Source: Lawsonibacter hominis (lineage in GTDB: Bacteria > Bacillota > Clostridia > Oscillospirales > Oscillospiraceae). Taken from it: a stretch of DNA of 64,000 nucleotides. The stretch covers positions 1 to 64,000 of the forward strand of contig NZ_JACOPP010000013.1 in assembly GCF_014287895.1 (NCBI RefSeq). Direction: 5' to 3'. Under the pieces are notes generated by a model, which was given only the letters and a program-made list of their open reading frames with translations, had not been told where the DNA came from and made no database searches. This document shows positions 7,369 to 14,342 of this stretch, one piece after another; positions within the stretch are counted from its first letter, which is position 1; every line of letters begins with the position of its first letter. The position numbers were made by a program, and so were the translations under genes.

Positions 7369-7862
7369 ACTTTTCCGTCCCCTCTCACGATAAAGTCCAG
7401 GAACGCGCCCGCCTCGTCCGCCACGGCGTAGAGCCATCCTTCACAGACCGCTTCCGCCGGGCAGCGCAGCAAATCCGTCCCTGGATCGTCTTCCACCTCG
7501 CCGCAGGAGAGCTCCAGCAGCTTCAGCCCTTCCGGCCCCTCCCGCTGCAGGGCTCCGGCCACCACGTCAAAGGCGGTCCGGAGCGCCGGAGCGCCGTCGG
7601 GCCCCGGCGCATACAGATCCAGCCCGAATACCAGCCGCACCTTCCGTCCGTAGAGCTCCTCCCAGCAGCCCCGCTCCTGGTTGTAGCGCTCCCCCAGATA
7701 ATCCCGGAAGCCGCCCGGCCCGCCCTGGCAGGAGCGCAGGGAAACCGCCGCCACCGGCCCCTGCACGCGCCTGCGCGCTCCCCCGGGCCAGGCGCAGACC
7801 GCTTCCACTCCCGCTTTCCGCAGGCATTCGGCCATCCGCTCCCGCACGGTATCCAGCGTCAT
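7365..7862 (-). CDS. Probable tail terminator / tail completion protein (XkdJ position)
   Basis: The 165-residue protein sits between the head-tail connectors and the sheath, the slot of the tail terminator. It begins with a helix that includes M-A-E-C-L-R-K-A-G-V, followed by strand segments (P-V-A-A-V-S-L-R-S-C and V-R-L-V-F-G-L-D-L-Y-A-P), a layout seen in terminator proteins that cap the tube. A strong GGGGGAAG ribosome-binding site precedes the ATG at 7862. The C-terminal G-W-L-Y-A-V-A-D-E-A-G-A-F-L-D-F is compatible with the last strands of the fold. No diagnostic motif. Confidence 0.6.
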   Translation of the reverse strand: MTLDTVRERMAECLRKAGVEAVCAWPGGARRRVQGPVAAVSLRSCQGGPGGFRDYLGERYNQERGCWEELYGRKVRLVFGLDLYAPGPDGAPALRTAFDVVAGALQREGPEGLKLLELSCGEVEDDPGTDLLRCPAEAVCEGWLYAVADEAGAFLDFIVRGDGKV

Positions 7863-7888
7863 GCTTTCTTCCCCCTCCGCGTTTCCGG

Positions 7889-8212
7889 TCAATCCTCGTC
7901 CATGGGCCGCAGCACGGCCCGCCAGTGGGACAATACCGTCCCCAGGTAGAACGGCTGGGCGGAGATCACCCGGAAGCGCCGCCCAGCCCACTGGATAAAG
8001 CCGTCTCCCAGCCCCTCCAGCGCGATTCCCGGCTCGCCCAGGCAGAGCCACTTGTCCTGCCGTACCGCCCCCAGGGGCGAAGCCTGGACCTGCTCGCCGC
8101 GCTCCCGGATGGGCTGGAGGAAGGCCCGGCACGCCGTCCCCTCCTCCGCCCCTTCGCGCCAGAGGAGCACCCTCTGCCCATACCGCTGCAGCAGCCCCTC
8201 AAACAGGCTCAT
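7889..8212 (-). CDS. Head-tail connector/stopper-like protein
   Basis: The 107-residue protein begins M-S-L-F-E-G-L-L-x-R-Y-G and consists mostly of strands with a Q-D-K-W-L-C-L-G-E-P segment and ends W-R-A-V-L-R-P-M. This resembles small stopper proteins (XkdI, HK97 gp9/gp10 region) between adaptor and tail terminator. Its ATG overlaps the adaptor stop (8209-8212). The assignment is by size, strand pattern and operon slot. Confidence 0.6.
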   Translation of the reverse strand: MSLFEGLLQRYGQRVLLWREGAEEGTACRAFLQPIRERGEQVQASPLGAVRQDKWLCLGEPGIALEGLGDGFIQWAGRRFRVISAQPFYLGTVLSHWRAVLRPMDED

Positions 8213-8571
8213 CCCGGCACCCCCCGGAATACGAAGCCGTCGTCCCGGAGATAGCGGGCCATGACCTGCCTGGCCTGGAGACGCAAAGCGGCACAGCGCG
8301 CCCTGGCGTCCATCCCGGATCGGTGGCGTATGCTCACGTCCCCGGCGCGGAAACTCTCCACTCCGCCGTCCTCTCCCGCTGCCAGACCGGCCAGGGCCAG
8401 CCAGGCTGCGCCCAGCAGGAAGGCCTCTCCGCAATCCTCGGGCGTCACGCCCTCCCGAAGCATTCCTTCCAGTTCCGCCCGGGCAGCCCGGCACAGGGGC
8501 TCCAGCGCCTCCGTTTCGGTGACGCCTGCCGGTCCCAGCGTCCGCGCCAGAGCCAAGATCTGCTCCGTCAT
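8209..8571 (-). CDS. Head-tail adaptor protein (gp6/XkdH-like)
   Basis: The 120-residue protein is helical (helices near 3-12, 18-37, 45-65 and 88-110) and directly follows the capsid gene, with which it shares an ATGA overlap. Gp6-like adaptors of HK97 and SPP1 gp15 have this size and all-helical layout and attach to the portal. The slot between capsid and stopper fits. Confidence 0.65.
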   Translation of the reverse strand: MTEQILALARTLGPAGVTETEALEPLCRAARAELEGMLREGVTPEDCGEAFLLGAAWLALAGLAAGEDGGVESFRAGDVSIRHRSGMDARARCAALRLQARQVMARYLRDDGFVFRGVPG

Positions 8572-9602
8572 CCGACCCTCAGCACCTTGGCCGCATCGGT
8601 GTAGAGCTTGGCAAAACCGCTGATGCTGGTGATGGCGGCCCGCTCCAGCTGCCGGTCGATCAGCTTGTCATACTCCACCAGCACGTCGGAGCCCTGCACC
8701 ATCTCCAGCGCATAATGCTTGTCCAGCCCGATGAGCGTTCCGCTGTCCAGGGCGGCGGTGCGCAGCAGCTTGGCGCCCAGGGGCGTGGCCAGCTTGCCGG
8801 TCCCCTGGAAATTGAGTCCGGTCAGCGGGTTCTGGAATTCGGTGAGTTTGAGCAGCTTCAGCATCACGTCGCCGGATGCCAGCAGCGTGTTCATCTCATA
8901 GGGGTCGAACTGGGCCCAGAAATCCACCAGTTCGCTGTAGGTCAGGCTGCCCGCCGTGCCGCCGATGGGGCTGGTGCCGACCTTGAGGGCCTGGGCCGGA
9001 TTGCTGTTTCCGTCGCCGTTCAGCAGCACGTCGATGGCGTCCTCCAGATGCATCCGGTTGATGTGCGCGCCGATCTGGCGCAGGGTGACAGAGAACAGGT
9101 CCAGCTTCTGGTAGCGGATGGCTTCGTAGGAGGCCACCAGCATCCGTCCCCGCTTGTGGAGCTTCACCAGGTTCTCCTGGGTCTTCACCTCGGTCTGGGG
9201 GATGGCGGCCCCCTCCTCCACCCGGCGCAGTTCCCGCTTGGTCTTTTCCGGGACCGACGTGATGGAACGGTAGTCCATTCCTTCAAACCGCGTCACCGCG
9301 GCGGTAATGTGGGGCAGCAGATCCGCCTCCTCCATCCCCTGCCGTACGGAGCGGGCGATGTACTCGGGAAAGAGCACTGCGGACTGTGCGGTGTGGAAGA
9401 ATTTCTCCACCACGTCGCTGCCCGCGCCCTTCACCTTGATGTCAAAGCGCTTGAGCTGCCGCTGGTAAGCGTCCAGTCCCTCCAGGGCCGTGCCTTTGTA
9501 GTGCTCGGAGGGGTCCTCCCGCTCCAGCACCTGGGTAAAGCTTTGGCCGGCTTCGTTGTACATGCCCTTTTCCAGTCTGAGATTGTCGTACAGATAAGCC
9601 AT
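8568..9602 (-). CDS. Major capsid protein (PBSX XkdG-like)
   Basis: The 344-residue protein fits the HK97-fold capsid class of PBSX and Mu-like phages. It has an N-arm, then F-P-E-Y-I-A-R-S-V-R-Q-G at about 82, the E-G-A-A-I-P segment near 128 and A-S-Y-E-A-I-R-Y-Q near 155, a region resembling the spine helix. It continues to L-L-N-G-D-G-N, and ends with A-I-T-S-I-S-G-F-A-K-L. The ATG at 9602 was chosen because the upstream frame enters the decoration gene. The preceding gene encodes the decoration protein. Confidence 0.9.
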   Translation of the reverse strand: MAYLYDNLRLEKGMYNEAGQSFTQVLEREDPSEHYKGTALEGLDAYQRQLKRFDIKVKGAGSDVVEKFFHTAQSAVLFPEYIARSVRQGMEEADLLPHITAAVTRFEGMDYRSITSVPEKTKRELRRVEEGAAIPQTEVKTQENLVKLHKRGRMLVASYEAIRYQKLDLFSVTLRQIGAHINRMHLEDAIDVLLNGDGNSNPAQALKVGTSPIGGTAGSLTYSELVDFWAQFDPYEMNTLLASGDVMLKLLKLTEFQNPLTGLNFQGTGKLATPLGAKLLRTAALDSGTLIGLDKHYALEMVQGSDVLVEYDKLIDRQLERAAITSISGFAKLYTDAAKVLRVG

Positions 9603-9619
9603 ATGTTTCTCCTCCCCTT

Positions 9620-9961
9620 TTACAGGCGCACCACGGCGCCGTCGCTGTCCGCGCTGAGCACCAGCAGTTCTGTGCCGCCGGTGGCGGCCGCTTTGACGCC
9701 GCCGCTTCCGTCGGCGGCCAGCTTGACCCACCCGGCGCTGACGCCCTCGCCCGTGACGCTCACCCTGACCAGGCCCGCCAGCTGCACGGCGGCGTAGCCG
9801 TCCTGGGCGGAAAGCGCCATGCCGCAGAATCGGTCGCCGTCGCTGCAGGCCCCCACGGCGCCATTCCCCGTGACCTTTACCACCTGTCCTGCCGTTACTC
9901 CGTCGCCGCAGGCGAAGGTAGCCGCCACCTCTCCGATCCCCTCAAACGAAATCTTGCTCAT
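9620..9961 (-). CDS. Capsid decoration/stabilisation protein (DUF2190-like)
   Basis: The 113-residue, Gly/Ala/Val-rich protein is almost entirely short strands (F-A-C-G-D-G-V-T-A-G-Q-V-V-K-V-T at 17-32, A-V-Q-L-A-G-L-V-R-V-S-V at 63-74). This resembles DUF2190 and other decoration proteins placed just before the capsid gene. The ATG at 9961 follows GAAAGGAG and overlaps the stop of the 43-codon frame upstream. Confidence 0.7.
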   Translation of the reverse strand: MSKISFEGIGEVAATFACGDGVTAGQVVKVTGNGAVGACSDGDRFCGMALSAQDGYAAVQLAGLVRVSVTGEGVSAGWVKLAADGSGGVKAAATGGTELLVLSADSDGAVVRL

Positions 9962-10089
9962 TCCCGTTTCTCCTTTCGCGTTCTCCGCTTCCTTTTGCGT
10001 CTGTGTTCTTCCGCCGCGCCGGGCGTTTGCGCCCCGGGCCCTGCGGGCTGTCCCGGCCTTGTTTGCTCCAGAGGGACAGGTTCGTCCAT
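9958..10089 (-). CDS. Small basic 43-residue protein (unrecognised)
   Basis: The frame starts at ATG 10089, preceded by GGAAG, and ends in a TGA (9960-9958) that overlaps the decoration gene ATG, the same ATGA coupling used elsewhere in this operon. The product is Pro/Gly/Gln-rich up to residue 27 and then strongly basic (R-R-K-R-K-R-R-T-R-K-E-K-R-E). It may be a short scaffold or nucleic-acid-binding peptide, or the remains of a longer gene; the repeat at 10122-10281 lies just upstream. No homologue is recognised. Confidence 0.4.
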   Translation of the reverse strand: MDEPVPLEQTRPGQPAGPGAQTPGAAEEHRRKRKRRTRKEKRE

Positions 10090-10117
10090 GGGGCGCTTCT
10101 TCCGGTCCCAAACGGGC

Positions 10118-10285
10118 TTAAGGCATCACCGCACAATTCCCCACGCACGCCTTGGCGGCCAATTTGCCCCACAAATGCGCTGCAAAACCTTGCAATACGC
10201 AAAGTATTCCTGCGGTTTTGCGCCTTTTTGCAGCACAAGTTTTCGCGCCGCTCCGCACGCGTTGAATCCTGCGGTAATGCCTTAA
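10118..10285. repeat. 160-bp MITE-like repeat, copy 1, with 4-bp TTAA duplication
   Basis: The element 10122-10281 starts GGCATCACCGCA and ends TGCGGTAATGCC reading from the same strand, i.e. imperfect terminal inverted repeats. It is flanked by TTAA at 10118-10121 and 10282-10285. An inverted copy of the same length lies at 33085-33244, differing at about 12 of 160 positions by eye. The interior contains further inverted repeats around GCAAAACC/GGTTTTGC and has no meaningful coding frame. The insertion sits between protease and decoration genes; the downstream TTAA copy overlaps the protease stop codon, so no gene was broken. Confidence 0.85.
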
Positions 10286-11175
10286 ATCAAAAACGCCACG
10301 TCGTCCCGCTGTGCCTCCCGCTCCCCACCGGTATCCTTGATTTGTGGCGCCGTCGGGAAGCGCTCGTCCAGCCGTTTCTCATAGGCCCGTTTCACCGCCA
10401 GTAATTCCTCCTCGTCCAGTTTTCCGGCGATCTGCTTGAGCACGCCGCCGCTCAGCTCCGGCTCCGCCAGCGCGCCCAGCCGGGCGATCTCCTCCCGCAG
10501 TCCCGCCAGGTACCTGCGCCCCAGCTCGGCTTCCCGCTCCAGCTGTTCCCTGTCCGTTTCCCGCTTCATCTGTTTGATCACCCCCGCGTTTTTCTGGGCC
10601 GGCACCGCTACAAACGACCACTCATAGGCGTCGGTGGCCTCCCGCAGGTCGGCCCAGCACAGCTTGCCGTTGTAGGTGCGCCCTTTGACATGCCTGCATT
10701 TCGTCCGGTCGTTGTGGTCCTCCCCGCATATGGAGCAAACCGCCCGCTCCACCGCGCAGCCCACGCTGACCTCCTTTTTGATGCCGCCCTCGATCTCCGC
10801 GATCAGGTCCCGGTTCTTCTCCGTGCGCAGCATGTAGGCGTACCCCTTCAGATAGCAGTATGCGTCCCCCGCGCCGGTACGCTTTTCCGTCTCCTGCACC
10901 AGCTCGGTGCGGTAAATGCGGGCGGTCTGCCCCAGGGCGCTCCACTGGTGGTCAAATACTCCGCTCTTCCCCACAAAGAGCCTTTCCAGTTCCTGCAAGG
11001 TCTCCAACGGGAACCGTTCCCCGTCGCGGTCGATCTCGTTGTCGCACAGCCGCACTCCGAAGGCGTATACCTCTCCGGCCTTCAGCTCCTTCCGGCTCAG
11101 GGCATTGATCTGTGCCAGCTCGCCTTCGGCCAGTTCCAATCCCTGCCCCGCCCGGGCCTGCTTTTGTATCCTCAC
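10282..11175 (-). CDS. Phage capsid-maturation serine protease (XkdF/S78-like)
   Basis: The 297-residue protein lies between portal and capsid genes as XkdF does. Residues 34-142 resemble the herpesvirus-type fold of prohead proteases; His76 (F-D-H-Q-W) and Ser137 (E-V-S-V-G) are good catalytic candidates. It also has a C-x2-C-x9-C-x-H cluster (147-162) that could bind zinc, and a helical, charged C-terminal third (205-280) that may act as a scaffold. The stop TAA overlaps the target duplication of the 160-bp repeat. Start at 11175 overlaps the portal stop. Confidence 0.75.
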   Translation of the reverse strand: MRIQKQARAGQGLELAEGELAQINALSRKELKAGEVYAFGVRLCDNEIDRDGERFPLETLQELERLFVGKSGVFDHQWSALGQTARIYRTELVQETEKRTGAGDAYCYLKGYAYMLRTEKNRDLIAEIEGGIKKEVSVGCAVERAVCSICGEDHNDRTKCRHVKGRTYNGKLCWADLREATDAYEWSFVAVPAQKNAGVIKQMKRETDREQLEREAELGRRYLAGLREEIARLGALAEPELSGGVLKQIAGKLDEEELLAVKRAYEKRLDERFPTAPQIKDTGGEREAQRDDVAFLI

Positions 11176-12338
11176 CGTTTCGCTTCCTCCTTTTCATTTT
11201 CCAGCCGCAGCGCCCGGGTCTGCTCCCGGTACAGCTCCGCTCTTGCCTCTTCCACCAGGTCCTGCAGGTTGATGTCTTCCCAGTCCACCTCCACCGGCTC
11301 GTCGTACCCATGCAGACGCAGCCACAGCTCGCACACCCGTTCCACCACCGGCGCCAGTCCCCGCCGTATAGCGGTGATCTCACTGGTCATCATGTCGGCC
11401 TGCTGGGCGCTCATTCGTTCGGTGGAGGACCAGGACAGTCCCAGCAGGAAGGGCGGTATGCCCGTGCGGGCGATCAGCTGTTCCAGGATCTGCCGGACGG
11501 GCACCTCGCTGTCCAGCACCTGGTTGTCCGCTCCGATGACCTTGATGTCCACGTCGCCCACGGCCACAAAGTCCCGGACGCTGCCCTGCTTTCCCGCCTG
11601 CATGGCAGCCGACCACTCCCGGGCCAGGCACTGGCTCCGCTCCTGCGCCCAGGCCCGGTCCAGCCCGTCCCCCTCAGGCTTATAGATCACGGCAAAGCGC
11701 ACGTTTCCCAAACGCTCCCAGTTCATGCCGGTAGCCTGATAAATTTTCAGCAGGATCTCCGTCAAAAAGGGCATCGACCGCAGCAGGCTCACTCCGTAAG
11801 GGCTGCCCACCTCCGGTTGAAACGGGGTAAACAGCAGCAGCTCCTGGCAGGGCAGCGGCTCCATTCCGCCGCCTTCGGCCCGGGTGCAGAGCTGGAACTC
11901 CATTGGGGACGCCCCCTCCCGGATCTCCACCTCCGCCGGATCTCCGCACAGCAGTGCGGCAATCTCCCGCCGTCTGCGGTCCAGCACGATCTCCCCTACG
12001 GCCCGCCCGCAGGTCAGCATGGCGTCCAGATAGCGGTCCAGAAAGGACTGCACGCCCCGCTGGCCCCGTCCGGTGTCCACCGTCCGCAAAAACCGCTCCA
12101 GTCCCGCCTGGGCCTGTTCCGTCCGGCAGCGCACCTGTACGCCGCCGGACAGCCGGATCAGCTTCAAGATTGCGGCGTCCACAATGGGCACCGCCTCCCG
12201 GATGCTGCGGTAAAGGGCGATTTCCCCGCTGCGCAGCGGCACATAACCGTCCAGCAGCCGGAAGGGATGCCGTCCCCCGTCCCGCAGCTGGACTGCAGCC
12301 GTCCCTCCCCCGTCCGCTTTCTTGTTCCAAAATCCCAT
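11172..12338 (-). CDS. Phage portal protein (XkdE-like)
   Basis: The 388-residue protein has portal features. An N-terminal segment resembles V-P-I-V-D-A-A-I-L-K-L; a central L-L-L-F-T-P-F-Q-P-E-V-G-S-P-Y-G-V-S-L-L matches the conserved portal clip/stem entry. A G-I-P-P-F-L-L-G-L-S segment near 300 is followed by a long C-terminal helix with E-R-V-C-E-L-W. Portals form the dodecameric DNA gate to which terminase docks. It is 31 bp downstream of the large terminase, preceded by GGAGAGGAG. It is shorter than many portals (420-500), as in PBSX (XkdE about 500). Confidence 0.88.
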   Translation of the reverse strand: MGFWNKKADGGGTAAVQLRDGGRHPFRLLDGYVPLRSGEIALYRSIREAVPIVDAAILKLIRLSGGVQVRCRTEQAQAGLERFLRTVDTGRGQRGVQSFLDRYLDAMLTCGRAVGEIVLDRRRREIAALLCGDPAEVEIREGASPMEFQLCTRAEGGGMEPLPCQELLLFTPFQPEVGSPYGVSLLRSMPFLTEILLKIYQATGMNWERLGNVRFAVIYKPEGDGLDRAWAQERSQCLAREWSAAMQAGKQGSVRDFVAVGDVDIKVIGADNQVLDSEVPVRQILEQLIARTGIPPFLLGLSWSSTERMSAQQADMMTSEITAIRRGLAPVVERVCELWLRLHGYDEPVEVDWEDINLQDLVEEARAELYREQTRALRLENEKEEAKR

Positions 12339-12369
12339 CGCTCCGTACTCCTCTCCCGCTTGCCGCGTC

Positions 12370-13626
12370 TCAAAACGCCTGCCGCTCCACGGCCCACGCC
12401 CCAACGCCGCCGTACGCCCGCCGCGCGGCTACGGTAGCGGCAAAATACCGAATATCGTCCATGGCGTGATCGTGCTCCTTTCGGACCCGGTCGCCCGTCG
12501 CCCGCTCATCCCAGCAGTACAGGCCAAACTCCCGGATGGCGTCCCGGCAGGCCGGGCCTATCACGATGCGCCCCTGCTTCAGCAGCCCGGCGGTCAGGCG
12601 GATGCCGGAGAGCACGTCGTTTTCTCCCCGTATGACCCGCCATCCCTCCCGCCGCAGGGCCTCCAGAAAGCTGGCCGCCGACGGATCGGCCACCACGCAG
12701 GCGATCTCCCGGCCGCCCGCCAGCCGCTTCAGGTCCTGTACGTATTCCCCGTCGGTCTTCTGTCTGCCCCGGGCGCGGGAATCGTAGTAAAATTCCTCCA
12801 CCCGGTACCAGACCCCGTCTCTGCGCCCCCACAGCCCGAAGGACGCGGGATTCACCGTCCCGTAATCGCAGGAGATGCACCATTGCTCCATCGCCCCCTC
12901 CGGCGGAGGCCTGATGTAGCTTTCGTCGAAGAAATCGTATACCCGCCCCTCGGCGGCCGCCCACTCCCCCAATACGAACCTGCGGTAAAAGGCCCCGCTG
13001 AAGCTGCGGCCGTACCGCCGTATGACCTGGGGAGACAGGGCCGGGTTGTCCTGCATGGTAAAGTGGAGGTAGAGGGCCCTGCGCTCCTCCCGCTTCAGGA
13101 TCCATTCTTTGTAAAACCAGTGCTCCGGCCCCGCAGGGTTACAGGAAAACCACAGCTTGGCCCCCGTGACGGAGCAGCGGGCCGCCGCCTGTTCCACAAA
13201 GGAGCGTGGCATCAGCGCCGCCTCGTCCAGCAGCACCCCTGCCAGCGTCATCCCCTGGATCAGCCCTGCGCTGCCCTCATCCCGGCCGCCGAAGAGGTAA
13301 AACGTATTTTCCTGCCCGCCAAAGCGCACGCGCACCCGGTTTTGGGAGACGGTTTCCTGATATCGGAACCCAAGCTCGCCCAGTGCCGGCAGTAGGGTGC
13401 TCAGCAGGTTGCGCCGCAGGGCGGATACCGTCTTGCCGCACAGGGCGAATTTCTCCCCGCCGAAGCGCCGCATGGCCCAGCAGAAAAAGGACAGTCCCAT
13501 GCACAGCGTCTTCCCGCTGCGCACGGCCCCGTCGCAGATGATCGCCTCCCGGTCTCTGGTCCCGGCCCCGTCGCACCACCATGTGAGCACTTGTCTCTGC
13601 TTTTCCGAAAACGCCTTGAACTGCAT
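12370..13626 (-). CDS. Terminase large subunit (PBSX XtmB family)
   Basis: The 418-residue protein has the full ATPase-nuclease layout. Walker A is G-A-V-R-S-G-K-T at 33-40, Walker B is V-L-L-D-E-A at about 133-138, and a coupling S-C-N-P-A-G motif follows near 160. A nuclease part carries the Asp motifs D-Y-G-T near 250, V-V-A-D-P-S-A near 315 and H-D-H-A-M-D-D-I-R-Y near 393. All catalytic acidic residues appear intact, so packaging could still work. PBSX enzymes package by headful. It precedes the portal and follows the small subunit by 59 bp. Confidence 0.93.
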   Translation of the reverse strand: MQFKAFSEKQRQVLTWWCDGAGTRDREAIICDGAVRSGKTLCMGLSFFCWAMRRFGGEKFALCGKTVSALRRNLLSTLLPALGELGFRYQETVSQNRVRVRFGGQENTFYLFGGRDEGSAGLIQGMTLAGVLLDEAALMPRSFVEQAAARCSVTGAKLWFSCNPAGPEHWFYKEWILKREERRALYLHFTMQDNPALSPQVIRRYGRSFSGAFYRRFVLGEWAAAEGRVYDFFDESYIRPPPEGAMEQWCISCDYGTVNPASFGLWGRRDGVWYRVEEFYYDSRARGRQKTDGEYVQDLKRLAGGREIACVVADPSAASFLEALRREGWRVIRGENDVLSGIRLTAGLLKQGRIVIGPACRDAIREFGLYCWDERATGDRVRKEHDHAMDDIRYFAATVAARRAYGGVGAWAVERQAF

Positions 13627-13685
13627 GCCTCACGTCCCTCTCCGCCGGTTCCGTCTTCCCGAATCTCCGTGCCGCCGCGCTGTTT

Positions 13686-14012
13686 TCATCCGCTCTCCCC
13701 GCCTCCCGCCGTTTGCTCCAGCGCGCGGAAAAACTGCTCCGCTTTTTCCCGCTCGCCGTCCCCGGCCAGGGCGATCAGCTTCTCCAGCGCCGCCAGGCGG
13801 TCCACCAGCTTGATCTCCACCGTCCCGTTGCCGCTGCGTTTGAACTCGGCCAGCTCCTCCAGCTCCAGCGCGTCGATCCGCTCCCACTGCTCCGGCGGCA
13901 AGCCGCTGCCCAGGAAGGCCAGCTTTACCGCGTCGTTGACTCGTCCGTTGGCCAACTCCTCCATCCGCCGGAGCAGCGCTTCCCGTCCTCTCTGCTTTTT
14001 GGAACTACTCAC
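13686..14012 (-). CDS. Terminase small subunit-like protein
   Basis: The 108-residue protein begins basic and helical, has N-D-A-V-K-L-A-F-L near residue 26 and L-E-E-L-A-E-F-K-R-S-x-N-G-T-V-E-I-K-L-V-D-R-L-A-A-L-E-K-L near 50-80. This pattern is found in the C-terminal oligomerisation half of XtmA-like small terminases. The DNA-binding N-terminal domain seems reduced. It is the first gene of the operon; about 330 bp of non-coding sequence separates it from murA. Confidence 0.7.
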   Translation of the reverse strand: MSSSKKQRGREALLRRMEELANGRVNDAVKLAFLGSGLPPEQWERIDALELEELAEFKRSGNGTVEIKLVDRLAALEKLIALAGDGEREKAEQFFRALEQTAGGGESG

Positions 14013-14342
14013 CCTCGCTCACTCCTCACCCCTCCCCCGCCCCCTAAAAATGTTGCCTGTTTGGATGCAACCAGCTTTCAAAAAAATAAAGCATAAAATT
14101 TTGCAAAAGCGGGCATCGTGTCTTTGAGTGGAAAGGGCGCGCGGAAACACCTGGAAATTTCCAGCTCGGGCGAAAATAGGTTTGCTTTTGCAGGCAGATA
14201 TGCTATAATGTATGCGTATAGGAGCGCGCTGTCCTTGTACGGCGGCTTATCCTGCTGCTTTTTACCGGGCCGGCTGCTCACCGGCCCTTGGATACCGTGT
14301 GCCCGAAACGGAAGCGCACGGAAGGAATAGAGGGTTGAAGGT
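14013..14342. other. Intergenic region between phage operon and murA
   Basis: The stretch is locally AT-richer than its surroundings and holds the murA promoter (14182-14209). No integrase, tRNA or clear attachment repeat is visible. A 67-codon minus-strand frame (14078-14281) has no ribosome-binding site worth the name and crosses the promoter; it is not called. The phage operon promoter must also lie here, but no convincing minus-strand -35/-10 pair was found by eye. Confidence 0.5.
14182..14209 (+). promoter_or_regulatory. Promoter of murA with extended -10
   Basis: A perfect TATAAT at 14204-14209 is preceded by TGC (extended -10, TGnTATAAT). A weak -35, TTGCTT (14182-14187), lies 16 bp upstream. 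The transcript would begin about 125 bp before the murA start. Confidence 0.65.

Larger units (their letters stand above)
263..14012 (-). other. PBSX-like phage structural operon (no integration, control or replication genes in view)
   Basis: About 21 tightly packed minus-strand genes, many joined by ATGA or GTGA overlaps, follow the order of the Bacillus PBSX late operon: terminases, portal, protease, capsid, connectors, tail terminator, sheath, tube, chaperone, LysM protein, baseplate, holin. The upstream flank is murA, 330 bp from the small terminase. There is no integrase, repressor, replication gene or attachment site on this side. No gene of normal tape-measure size exists, and the operon ends in an IS. 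It may be a decayed prophage or a domesticated particle; the continuation left of the window is not visible. Confidence 0.85.

Noticed and set aside
4588..7431. A 947-codon plus-strand open frame over the tail genes
   Set aside because: It lies antisense to several recognised phage genes, is Pro/Arg/Ala-rich and has no ribosome-binding site; high GC leaves long antisense frames open.
14078..14281. A 67-codon minus-strand frame between terminase and murA
   Set aside because: No ribosome-binding site, crosses the murA promoter and shows no recognisable motif.
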